Shown here: positions 56,001 to 63,051 of the stretch, piece by piece
Numbering within the stretch: position 1 is the stretch's first letter
How the letters are laid out: every line of letters starts with the position of its first letter
Source: Pedobacter sp. BS3
Lineage (GTDB): Bacteria; Bacteroidota; Bacteroidia; Sphingobacteriales; Sphingobacteriaceae
NCBI RefSeq assembly: GCF_008274585.1
Contig: NZ_VTRT01000001.1
Coordinates: 992,001-1,056,000 of the forward strand
Length of the DNA: 64,000 bases
Direction of reading: 5' to 3'
Notes under the pieces: model-generated
The model's input: the letters and a program-made list of their open reading frames with translations, nothing else
The model's database searches: none
Told to the model about the DNA's origin: nothing
Made by a program: the position numbers and the translations under genes

Positions 56001-56688
56001 CGAAAAAGATGTGATTGGTATCTACCTTACCGGTCACCCGCTGGATAATTACAAGTTTGAGCTGGATAATTTCTGTTCGCATAAAGTGCGTGATCTGGCG
56101 CTTATTACCAGGTTTAGAAATGGCGAATTGCAGGAAGATGCGCTTGAAGAGTTTAACAAATTGCGCAACCGCGAACTGGTTGTTGGAGGGTTGGTTTCTA
56201 ATGCCCAGCATCGTACCACCAAAACTGGTAAGCCGTTTGGCTCGATGCTGTTTGAAGATTATTCGGATACGTATGAAATTGTGCTGTTCGGCGAAGATTA
56301 TGTCAAGCTGAAGCAGTTTTTTACCGATGGTTATTTCCTGCAGATCAGGGGTACGGTTTCAGAACGCTTCCGGCAGAAAGATGCCTGGGAATTTAAGGTA
56401 ACCAGTATTGCTTTGCTATCGGATATTCGCGATAAAATGTCCAAATGTCTGACCATCCAATTGCCGCTTCATGAGCTTTCAGGCGGACTGATTGAGCAGC
56501 TTGACGAAATTGTACGCATCAATACCGAACAAAACCAGCAGCGAAACTGCGCTTTAAAGTTCAGTGTATTGGATTTTGAGGAAACCATTGCGGTAGATAT
56601 GCCTGCCAAGAACCTGAAGATCTTCCCAAGCAACGAGTTCCTGGAGCGGCTCAATAAGCTGAATAATATTACGTATAAGCTGAATTAG
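53053..56688 (+). CDS. dnaE: DNA polymerase III subunit alpha
   Basis: 1211 residues, usual for Bacteroidota DnaE. PHP domain at about 1-280 (FSHLHVHTQFSLLDGAADI, ITDHGNMFG, CSNDSHYV). Polymerase palm with FVGPGRGSAAGSVVAY near 375 and catalytic Asp416/Asp418 in PDIDTDFDD. Tail with helix-hairpin-helix (FGMSGVKGVGEKAVESI, about 860) and an OB fold (about 1020-1110, VVGGLVSNAQHRTTKTGKPFG). It is the replicative polymerase catalytic subunit. Divergent from the PUL3 sigma gene and not part of the PUL. Confidence 0.98.
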   Translation: MPDFSHLHVHTQFSLLDGAADIAKLYKKAAADGMKALAITDHGNMFGVFKFVAEAGKHGVKPIVGCEFYVVDDRHKKQFTKENKDIRYHQLFLAKNAQGYKNLVKLCSLGYIEGLYSKWPRIDKELILKYHEGLIATTCCIGASVPQAILKKGEEEAEKEFKWWLDIFGEDYYIELQRHDIAEQGIINEVLLKFAKKYNVKIICSNDSHYVDREDANAHDILLCVNTGDMQRTPIATDEEGGKGYRFGFPNDQFYFKTQSEMAQLFHDLPQSLDNTNEIVDKVEHLQLKRDILLPNFPIPDEFKIHADDTLNQWEYLRHLTMEGARKRYQDITPEVQERLDFELNTIKIMGFAGYFLIVSDFIRAGRELGVFVGPGRGSAAGSVVAYCIGITNIDPIKYNLLFERFLNPDRKSMPDIDTDFDDSGRQKVIDYVVDKYGKNQVAQIITYGSMAARTSIQDVARVLDVPLPEVSSLKKLVPDTLGITLDRVMFAPLSGEKSLEDKERLSNDALERVKELREIAKGETVLSQVLSEAVKLEGSIRNTGIHAAGIIIAPSDLTEIIPVATSKESDLLVTQFDGRVIEDAGVIKMDFLGLKTLTIIKDALRLIKQNHNKDIDIDNIPLDDQKTFELYQRGDTNGTFQFESDGMQMYLRELKPDKFEDLIAMNALYRPGPIEYIPNFIARKHGREQVSYDLPDMEEYLADTYGITVYQEQVMLLSQKLANFTKGDADVLRKAMGKKDRKTLDKLKPQFIENAKALGHDEKKLEKIWTDWEAFASYAFNKSHSTCYAFVAYQTAYLKAHFPAEYMAAVLNNQSNIEKISFFMEESRRMGIPVLGPDINESDLSFAVNKKGEIRFGMSGVKGVGEKAVESIIEEREANGPYTSISDFARRVNSRTVNKKVYENLVYGGAFDCFGYHRAQYFHKPDPAAMNGIERLIKYNSDYQNQLNSSQASLFGGTSDAHIPEPQLPDCPEWGLIEKLKAEKDVIGIYLTGHPLDNYKFELDNFCSHKVRDLALITRFRNGELQEDALEEFNKLRNRELVVGGLVSNAQHRTTKTGKPFGSMLFEDYSDTYEIVLFGEDYVKLKQFFTDGYFLQIRGTVSERFRQKDAWEFKVTSIALLSDIRDKMSKCLTIQLPLHELSGGLIEQLDEIVRINTEQNQQRNCALKFSVLDFEETIAVDMPAKNLKIFPSNEFLERLNKLNNITYKLN

Positions 56689-57254
56689 CGGGTATTTAGA
56701 TTTTAGATTTTAGATGTGAGATATGAGATGTGAGATATGAGATGTGAGATGTGAGATGTGAGATGTGAGATGTGAGATTGTTTTCCCGAAATCCCGGGAT
56801 TGCGCTTCGCTCAGGATTGTTGTATTGCTGAATTGTTTCATTGTTATGAGCCGTGAGTGATGTGTGATTACCCGTGACGTAAAACGTATAACTTAAAACC
56901 TATAACCTACATCGCTTTCCGGACTATCCACCATGAACCATACACACATTGTCCATTATCCATTGTCCATTGTCCACTGTCCATTATCCACTGTCCATTA
57001 TCTATTGTCCATTATCAAATTGTTTACGGGATTTCCGCCAAAAACCTTCTACCTTCCGCCTTTTACCGTACACCGTTCTTGTCTCTTGCTTCTTTGCTCT
57101 TGTTTTTATTAGCTCTCTACCTAAAACGTACTACGTAAAACGTACAACTTAAAACGTTCTTGTCTCTTGTTTCTATATTCTTGTCTCTCTTACTTCCGGT
57201 CTTTTCTTACTTCCGGTCTTTTCTTACTTTCCCGACTTCCGGACTTATCAGCCA
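56689..57254. repeat. Mosaic of tandem word repeats downstream of dnaE
   Basis: Ordered blocks: TGAGATGTGAGATATGAG heptamer tandem (56707-56776), CCCGGGATTGCGCTTCGC palindrome area, a block at 56816-56915 that is the complement of 52010-52110, TCCATTATCCATTGTCC tandem (56950-57014), CTTGTCTCTTGCTTC words, AAAACGTACTACGT words, and an ACTTCCGGTCTTTTCTT tandem (57190-57230). No gene is supported. Confidence 0.75.
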
Positions 57255-58031
57255 TCACTTTTTACCTTTCAGTTTAACACGTGCCAGTAACGGCCGGTGG
57301 TCTGAGGCCTGTTCTTCATCAATAACCTGCTGTTTCCTGTTTATCCAACGGAAGTTCTTCCCCAGGAAAACATGATCTATTTTGGTTCCCGGCTTATCGG
57401 CGGGAAAAGTAAATGTATTATCGCCCGGTATAAGGGGTTCAAATGCTGTGCGGATAATTTGTAAGGTTTCTTCGGTTGGTTCAGCGTTAAAGTCGCCGGC
57501 TAAAACCACAGGAATTGAATCCGGAATGAGCTTGAGCAGGGCCTCGGCCTGTATTTTTCGTTGCGATGCCTTTTTGTAATCCAGGTGCACCGTACAAAAT
57601 TGCAGTTTGGTATCCGGCGTAACCTGTAAGGTAGCAGCAAACAATAACCGGGTAGGCGAATTGGCATCATCGGTATAATAAGGCAGGCGCAACTGGCGTG
57701 TTTCGGTTATTGGAAAACGGGATAAAATGCCGAGCCCGTAAGAGCCGCCGTCGTAGACGAAATTTCTGCCATAGCAGCTATTCATGCCGGTAAGCTTTCC
57801 CAATTCCTCCATCTGGTTTACCTTCCCATTGCGGTTGGTAACACTGTCAACTTCCTGCAAGGCCACCATATCCGGGTGATAGCGGTTAATTACAGCAGCT
57901 ATGCGTTTAATGTCAACCTTGTTATCTATGCCCTCGCCGTGGCGGATGTTATAGGTCATGATAACCAGTTTCTGGCAAAATGCCGTCGAAGCCGTAATAC
58001 AAATTAATACAGATAGAAAAAGGGATTTCAT
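57255..58031 (-). CDS. Secreted EEP-family phosphoesterase
   Basis: 258 residues with a Sec signal (cleavage near STAFCQ) but no lipobox Cys after it. Active-site motifs intact: MTYNIRHGEG, LQEVDSVTNR, CTVHLDYK, AGDFNAEP, SDHRPLLARV. Related to the PUL3 triplet. Adjacent upstream DNA carries SusD debris, so it could be the survivor of an older PUL. A TAnnTTTG element lies 5 nt before the ATG. Confidence 0.88.
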   Translation of the reverse strand: MKSLFLSVLICITASTAFCQKLVIMTYNIRHGEGIDNKVDIKRIAAVINRYHPDMVALQEVDSVTNRNGKVNQMEELGKLTGMNSCYGRNFVYDGGSYGLGILSRFPITETRQLRLPYYTDDANSPTRLLFAATLQVTPDTKLQFCTVHLDYKKASQRKIQAEALLKLIPDSIPVVLAGDFNAEPTEETLQIIRTAFEPLIPGDNTFTFPADKPGTKIDHVFLGKNFRWINRKQQVIDEEQASDHRPLLARVKLKGKK

Positions 58032-58036
58032 GGAAA

Positions 58037-58044
58037 CAAAGATA
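58037..58044 (-). promoter_or_regulatory. -7 element of the EEP gene 57255-58031
   Basis: TATCTTTG on the minus strand (CAAAGATA as written), 5 nt before the ATG, implying a very short or absent leader. Confidence 0.4.
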
Positions 58045-58097
58045 AGAGGATGTTTTAAACTTCCTGTGAAGCTGAAAACATCCTCTTAACACTATAA

Positions 58098-58430
58098 TTA
58101 TTGCACTTTTAGTGCCAGCGTAGCCGATTTACTCAGCGTATTTTTATTAACTACTTGTGCTTCCATCGTAATGGTTGTGCCGCTGGATAATCCAGAGGGA
58201 ACCTGGTAGGTATTGCAGATATCTTCCCTGATTATCATACTTGGGAGTTAAATTGGCAGAACCCCAAAAGGCTTCAGAGTAAGGAAGATCTTCCCACAGA
58301 TCTGTACGTTGCATCAGATTCAGAGCCATTAAAATGTTAGCGATACCTTCATATTGCGGTGCGCCGGCGCTTTCTGCCAGGCTCATTAATTCCTTAAGTG
58401 ATGATATTAGATAAGATTGTAATTTTTATT
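58098..58430 (-). pseudogene. Chimeric remnant: SusD-like fragment joined to the tail of another gene
   Basis: On the minus strand, about 58430-58215 reads SYLISSLKELMSLAESAGAP, then ANILMALNLMQRTDLWEDLP and YSEAF...PKYDNQ. This is the central part of the SusD-like_2 type (TD.W.DIPYSEA...KYD.Q), without an N-terminus or the remaining C-terminal two thirds. Beyond about 58215 a different frame gives TYQVPSGLSSGTTITMEAQ and the end of a different protein (TLSKSATLALKVQ-stop at 58098). A deletion or recombination joining two genes is the simplest reading. The inverted-repeat element lies 16 bp upstream. Confidence 0.6.
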
Positions 58431-58446
58431 TGAATTTGTTTTTTGT

Positions 58447-58581
58447 AAGAACATGTTTAAATTTCATGAAACAATGGTTTTATTGCTGCTGGTGGGGACA
58501 CCAGCAGCGGCAGGAAGCCAGGGACGGTGTCTTCACCGTCCATCCACAATTATCACATCTATGAAATTTAAACATGTTCTT
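58447..58581. mobile_element. Twin-hairpin inverted-repeat element, copy 2
   Basis: 135 bp bounded by perfect 21-bp inverted repeats (58447-58467 and 58561-58581; AAGAACATGTTTAAATTTCA plus one base). Internal hairpins CTGCTGGTG-GGGA-CACCAGCAG and GGACGGTG-TCTT-CACCGTCC are the inverse of copy 1 at 38864-39002. No ORF. It abuts the stop of the S41 peptidase gene. Confidence 0.75.
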
Positions 58582-58584
58582 AAT

Positions 58585-60213
58585 CTAATTACCCTTTTTC
58601 AATACTTCTAATGAACGTGCCAAAACATTATCGTTGGCATTGAGTACGCGATAATAGCCCTCGTCGCCAAAAAAGTAGCGGGCTACCAGCGCTTTAAGCT
58701 CGGTGCTGATTACCTGGCGGCTACGTTTAAGCTCTTCAGGGCCGGCTGTGATTTGATCGGCTTTAGCCAGGGCTATGATCTGCTGCCATTGCTTATCACT
58801 CACCTGGTAGGTTTTCAGGAAGGTATCCAGGTTTTGCGGGTTGATTTTCGGGCAAATATTACTGAAAACAAAATCGTTCAATAAGCCGCGTAACGATATA
58901 TCATAATAAAATCCGGTAAAGCCACTGGTGTCTACAGGCACGTAAACATCGGGCATGATACCGCCGCCGGCATATATTTTACGGCCCGCAGAAGTACGGT
59001 AAATCCTGGTTTTATTGATGAAGCTATCCAGCACGTGCTGCCCGGTCGATGTCATTTCGCCGCTTTTAAAGCGGTTGCCGATTTCCTGGAAATAGGCATC
59101 CCGGCCGTCTTTGTATGAGCGTTGTATCGATCTTCCCGATGGTGTATAATACCGTGCAACGGTAAGGTTAAGCGCTGAGCCATCGCCAAAATCAAACTGC
59201 TCCTGAACCAGTCCTTTTCCAAAAGAACGGCGACCGACAATAGTTCCACGGTCGAGATCCTGTATGGCTCCGGCTACAATTTCGCTGGCCGAAGCTGTAT
59301 TTTCATCAATCAGAATTACCAGGTTGCCTTTTTCAAACTCGCCACGGGCCGTAGCATAATAATCTACCCGCGGTTCATGTTTGCCCATGGTATAAACAAT
59401 TAATTTCCGGTCTGGCAAAAACTGATCGGCCAAAGCGGTGGCCGCATTTAAATAACCACCGCCATTGCCACGCAGATCAAGCACCAGGCTGTTCATGTGT
59501 TGCTTTAGTAATCCCTCCAGCGCTTCAGAAAAATCAGCATCGGTTTGCGAACCAAATTTGCTGATCTTGATATAACCGGTATCGTGGTTAAGCATGTAAG
59601 CCACATCAATGCTGCTTACAATGATCCTGTCGCGGCTTACGCTGATGTCTTTCAGGGCACTGCTTCCCGCACGTTTTACCGAAAGCACTATGGTAGAACC
59701 ACGTGCCCCCCGAACCATATCGGCAATGGCATTAGCGGTAACGCCGGTACCCGCAATATTTTTACCGCCAATGCGGATAATTTTATCGCCTCTTTTTAGC
59801 CCGGCTTTATCGGCAGGGCCATTTGGTTTTACCACGGTTACCAGCAAGGTATCGTTTAACAGGTAATACTCAATACCGATACCATTAAAGTTGCCGTCAA
59901 GATCTTCCTTCATAAGCCGGGCATCGCTTGGCGGCAGGTACGATGAATGCGGGTCAAGTTGTTTTAAAATTCCCTGTATGGCCGTGTTTTGCAGCGTATC
60001 AATCGCTACGGCATCCACATAATTATTGTCTATAATTTGTAACACCTTATCCACTTTCTCAGACCGGCCGGTCAGTGTGGTAAAAGGAAGAAAAGTTCCG
60101 TTTTTTGTGGTGTGATTTTCCTTGGAAAATTTGGGGCCAAAAACCATTCCCACAATAAATACGGCAGTGTAACAGGCAGCGATGATCAGGTTGTTCTTCG
60201 TTTGTGGGCGCAT
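58585..60213 (-). CDS. S41-family C-terminal processing peptidase
   Basis: 542 residues. N-terminal membrane anchor (NLIIAACYTAVFIVGMVFG), PDZ domain at about 120-200 (NGIGIEYYLL, GPADKAGLKRGDKI), S41 catalytic core with VLDLRGNGGGYLNAATALAD, Ser in NTASASEIVAGA near 309 and Lys in SFGKGLVQEQF near 335, and a C-terminal helical part. CtpA-like periplasmic protease. Monocistronic, with a TAnnTTTG element 13 nt before the ATG. Confidence 0.93.
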   Translation of the reverse strand: MRPQTKNNLIIAACYTAVFIVGMVFGPKFSKENHTTKNGTFLPFTTLTGRSEKVDKVLQIIDNNYVDAVAIDTLQNTAIQGILKQLDPHSSYLPPSDARLMKEDLDGNFNGIGIEYYLLNDTLLVTVVKPNGPADKAGLKRGDKIIRIGGKNIAGTGVTANAIADMVRGARGSTIVLSVKRAGSSALKDISVSRDRIIVSSIDVAYMLNHDTGYIKISKFGSQTDADFSEALEGLLKQHMNSLVLDLRGNGGGYLNAATALADQFLPDRKLIVYTMGKHEPRVDYYATARGEFEKGNLVILIDENTASASEIVAGAIQDLDRGTIVGRRSFGKGLVQEQFDFGDGSALNLTVARYYTPSGRSIQRSYKDGRDAYFQEIGNRFKSGEMTSTGQHVLDSFINKTRIYRTSAGRKIYAGGGIMPDVYVPVDTSGFTGFYYDISLRGLLNDFVFSNICPKINPQNLDTFLKTYQVSDKQWQQIIALAKADQITAGPEELKRSRQVISTELKALVARYFFGDEGYYRVLNANDNVLARSLEVLKKGN

Positions 60214-60226
60214 TCTTAATATAGTA

Positions 60227-60234
60227 CAAAAATA
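60227..60234 (-). promoter_or_regulatory. -7 element of the S41 peptidase gene
   Basis: TATTTTTG on the minus strand, 13 nt before the ATG. Confidence 0.45.
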
Positions 60235-60361
60235 GTCAATCCTTTTAATTTTACAGAGCCATTGACAAGGCTAAATACAAATAATTATTTGTGCCTTACA
60301 GAGTCATCAAACATCCTAAATCCAAAATGTATTCCAATATCATTTAACACTGATAATTGAT

Positions 60362-60369
60362 TATTTTTG
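60362..60369 (+). promoter_or_regulatory. -7 element of murQ
   Basis: TATTTTTG ending 4 nt before the murQ ATG, which would put transcription start at the start codon. Confidence 0.4.
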
Positions 60370-60373
60370 TAAG

Positions 60374-61186
60374 ATGAAGCGCATTACAGAGCAGGAGTCG
60401 GCGTACCAGAACCTGGAGCACATGCCGGTGGCAGATTTGCTGAAAAGTATTAATAATGAAGATAAAACTGTTCCGCTGGCTGTTGAAAAAGCTTTACCGG
60501 CAGTAGAAAAGCTGGTTAAGGCCGTGGTTGAAAAAATGAAGGCCGGTGGACGTTTATTTTACATAGGTGCGGGAACAAGCGGCAGGCTGGGAATTGTAGA
60601 TGCATCTGAATGCCCGCCCACGTATGGTGTACCGTTCGACAGGGTTGTGGGTATTATAGCCGGAGGTGATGGCGCTATCCGTAAAGCTGTGGAATTTGCC
60701 GAAGACGATGAAACCCAGGCCTGGAAGGATTTGCAGGAGTACGCTATTAATGATAACGATTTCCTGATCGGTATCGCTGCATCAGGTACTACGCCATACG
60801 TAATCGGCGGATTAAAAACAGCCAACCGGCATGGCATCCTTACCGGATGTATTGTTTGCAACCAGGGATCGCCGGTAGCAGCCGAAGCTAAATTCCCGGT
60901 CGAAGTGATTGTTGGCCCCGAATTTGTGACGGGATCTACCCGCATGAAGGCAGGTACAGCACAAAAGCTGGTACTAAACATGATAAGCACTACTGCCATG
61001 ATACAATTGGGGCATGTAAAAGGCAATAAAATGGTGGATATGCAGCTGACCAATCATAAACTGGTAAAACGGGCAGTGGATATGGTCAGGGAAGCTACCG
61101 GTTTAGACGAGCAGGAAGCACAGCAATTGTTAGACCGGTATGGCAGTGTGCGCAAAGCGATAAGCGAGTATGAACATAAGGATTAA
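60374..61186 (+). CDS. murQ: N-acetylmuramic acid 6-phosphate etherase
   Basis: 270 residues, near the family length. SIS-fold motifs: YIGAGTSGRLGIVDASECPP with the catalytic Glu in DASE, IAASGTTPYVIGGL, GPEFVTGSTRMKAGTAQKLVLN and MVDMQLTNHKLVKRA. Cleaves the lactyl ether of MurNAc-6-phosphate to GlcNAc-6-phosphate in peptidoglycan recycling. The start fits family N-termini (ITEQESAYQNLE). A TAnnTTTG element ends 4 nt before the ATG. Confidence 0.96.
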   Translation: MKRITEQESAYQNLEHMPVADLLKSINNEDKTVPLAVEKALPAVEKLVKAVVEKMKAGGRLFYIGAGTSGRLGIVDASECPPTYGVPFDRVVGIIAGGDGAIRKAVEFAEDDETQAWKDLQEYAINDNDFLIGIAASGTTPYVIGGLKTANRHGILTGCIVCNQGSPVAAEAKFPVEVIVGPEFVTGSTRMKAGTAQKLVLNMISTTAMIQLGHVKGNKMVDMQLTNHKLVKRAVDMVREATGLDEQEAQQLLDRYGSVRKAISEYEHKD

Positions 61187-61237
61187 GTCCGGTTGAAGCA
61201 GACAGGTAATTTTGAATTTTTACTTTTGAATTAGTGA

Positions 61238-61804
61238 ATGCACGAGATTGAGCCATATTACCGGTGGAGAGATGATTATATCGCTTCCGAAGATGAACGT
61301 TCACCGTTTTATGAAACAGAATACAGCGAATTTGAATTCGATAAGCAGATCTATAATTATTACATTCATCCTCAATGGGACACCTTTGGTTCGTTGACGC
61401 TGTACCTGAAGGTGCTTTTTGTAGATTACGATCGTGGCTATGCCATTATTGAATTAATAGGCGAGTGGAATGATGCCATTTACAATGATATTATGCTGCT
61501 GAAGCGTGAGCTGATCGAGCTGATGATCGGTGAGGGGATTAACAAGTTTATCCTGATCGGTGAGAATGTACTGAACTTCCATGCTTCGGATGATTGTTAT
61601 TACGAAGAGTGGTTCCAGGAGATTGACGAGGGCTGGATTGCCGGTGTCAATTTCAGGGAGCATGTGGTTGACGAATTCCGGCAGAATAATATCGATTATT
61701 ATATCAATTTTGGCGGCGAGCTTGACGATATGTCCTGGCGTAACCTGAAACCCATCCAGGTATTTAAAAAGGTAGAAGAACAATTGCAGCGCAGGCTGAT
61801 GTGA
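61238..61804 (+). CDS. Conserved hypothetical acidic protein
   Basis: 188 residues, acidic, no signal peptide or membrane segment. N-terminal IEPYYRWRDDYIASEDERSP, a central mixed alpha/beta region with FILIGENVLNF, and EEWFQEIDEGWIAGVNFREH. Not assigned to a family. 51 bp downstream of murQ on the same strand. Coding bias and length support a real gene. Confidence 0.75.
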   Translation: MHEIEPYYRWRDDYIASEDERSPFYETEYSEFEFDKQIYNYYIHPQWDTFGSLTLYLKVLFVDYDRGYAIIELIGEWNDAIYNDIMLLKRELIELMIGEGINKFILIGENVLNFHASDDCYYEEWFQEIDEGWIAGVNFREHVVDEFRQNNIDYYINFGGELDDMSWRNLKPIQVFKKVEEQLQRRLM

Positions 61805-61806
61805 TG

Positions 61807-61960
61807 CACATTCAAAAATAAAATCCAAAAGCCCAGGTAACCAATTAGCCCTGTATATCGGCATTTTTACTTTTGAATTTTGATTTTTAACTTTTGAATT
61901 TTTACTTTGCGAACGGCTTGTATGCTTGGCCTTTTTAATTTTGATTTTTAACTTTTGACT
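61807..61960. repeat. TTTTGAATTTTTACTTTTG word repeats
   Basis: The word recurs at 61865-61965 in several degenerate copies (TTTTGAATTTTGATTTTTAA, TTTTGAATTTTTACTTT), and once at 61208-61230 upstream of the hypothetical gene. Intergenic, no gene. Confidence 0.6.
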
Positions 61961-61967
61961 TAATATT

Positions 61968-62702
61968 ATGCAAGATCAGAATAACGACTTCACCTACCAA
62001 AACGTTATCCAGTTAGATGATGCCGATGCATCATCACGTAAGTTTATAGCCAACGTGTTTTTATGGATGTTTGCCGCTTTGGGCATATCCGCAGGCTTTG
62101 CGTATTATTTCGCAAACGATGTTACATTAATACAATACTTGGTGGATTTTAACACCGGCAGTACAACGCTGCTGGGTAAAATCGCCATATTTTCACCATT
62201 GGCATTTGTATTACTCATGTCTTTTGGTTTAAACCGGTTATCCTATCCGGTACTAACGGTATTATTTATTGCTTATGCAGCGTTAACAGGTATCAGCCTG
62301 AGTTTTATTCTGCTGGCCTATACAGCTTCCTCTGTTACAGGTGTGTTTATTACTACCGCAGTGTTGTTTGGTGTGATGGCTGTTGCCGGGTATACTACAC
62401 ACCAGGATCTTACCAAATTTGGCTCTATTCTCATTATGCTGCTTATTGGTCTGGTAGTAGCCAGCGTGGTAAATATGTTCCTGGGCAGCGAAAAGCTGGA
62501 TTATATTTTAAGCTATGTTGGGGTGGCCATCTTTGTGGGATTAACCGCGTACGATGTACAAAAGCTGAAACGTATTGGCGCAGGTTTGGAGTACGGCGAT
62601 GCATCGGCCAAAAAAATGGCGGTTATGGGAGCCTTAACCCTGTATCTTGATTTTATTAACCTGTTCTTGTACTTGCTGCGCTTATTTGGCAGAAGAAAAT
62701 AG
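61968..62702 (+). CDS. Bax inhibitor-1/YccA-family membrane protein
   Basis: 244 residues, seven hydrophobic segments from about residue 27 to 240. Family features: FIANVFLWMFAALGISAGFAY, the VTGVFITTAVLFGVMAVAGY segment, TAYDVQKLKRIG and the final LTLYLDFINLFLYLLRLFG. A membrane ion-channel-like protein of unsettled function. A good terminator follows. Confidence 0.93.
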   Translation: MQDQNNDFTYQNVIQLDDADASSRKFIANVFLWMFAALGISAGFAYYFANDVTLIQYLVDFNTGSTTLLGKIAIFSPLAFVLLMSFGLNRLSYPVLTVLFIAYAALTGISLSFILLAYTASSVTGVFITTAVLFGVMAVAGYTTHQDLTKFGSILIMLLIGLVVASVVNMFLGSEKLDYILSYVGVAIFVGLTAYDVQKLKRIGAGLEYGDASAKKMAVMGALTLYLDFINLFLYLLRLFGRRK

Positions 62703-62723
62703 AAGAAATTTCCCGATAACAGG

Positions 62724-62759
62724 AATCCGTATAAGCCTCGTGGTTTATGCGGATTTTTT
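62724..62759 (+). terminator. Intrinsic terminator of the Bax-inhibitor-like gene
   Basis: Stem AATCCGTATAAGCC with GGTTTATGCGGATT (62742-62755, two wobble pairs), loop TCGT, then TTTTG. Confidence 0.85.
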
Positions 62760-62811
62760 GTTTATAGCTATCCACTTGCACATTAGTATTTTATTGCGCA
62801 CCTTTGTACCG

Positions 62812-62909
62812 CTTATTAAGAAAGACGGAGGGATTAGACCCTGCGAAGTCTTAGCAACCTGTGCTAACAAGGTGCTAAATTCTATCCGCCGGTTGGCGGA
62901 AAAGATAAG
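62812..62909 (+). ncRNA. SAM riboswitch (S-box, SAM-I type) upstream of metH
   Basis: P1 CTTAT (62812-62816) with ATAAG (62905-62909). P2 with GACGGAGGGATTAGACCC...GAAGTC (internal GGG/CCC kink-turn). The conserved TTAGCAACCT...AAGGTGCTAAATTC P3 region (62851-62882). P4 CCGCCGGTTGGCGG (62887-62900). Possible expression platform GAAAGTC/GACTTTTC just downstream (62911-62939). Reports S-adenosylmethionine and would repress the downstream metH. The P4 stem is the same GCC/GGC palindrome that occurs elsewhere in the window as an interspersed repeat. Confidence 0.85.
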
Positions 62910-63051
62910 TGAAAGTCAAACCAGCAACCGGACTTTTCGAAGATAAGCCCTACGAGTATTGAGATGTGAGTATTGCGTATTGTGATAATGTGTCGCAGTG
63001 CTAATACGACTGGCAATCATCGCAATACTCATTACGCTATACGCAATACAA

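Noticed and set aside
56707-56776. Dense tandem repeats that could be mistaken for a CRISPR array
   Set aside because: Units are 7-14 bp, degenerate, without unique spacers, and no cas gene is near. They are the same words found in other spacers.
56950-57014. TCCATTATCCATTGTCC tandem as a phase-variable coding repeat
   Set aside because: No ORF with a recognisable product or start spans it. The short open frames here are low-complexity translations of the repeat.
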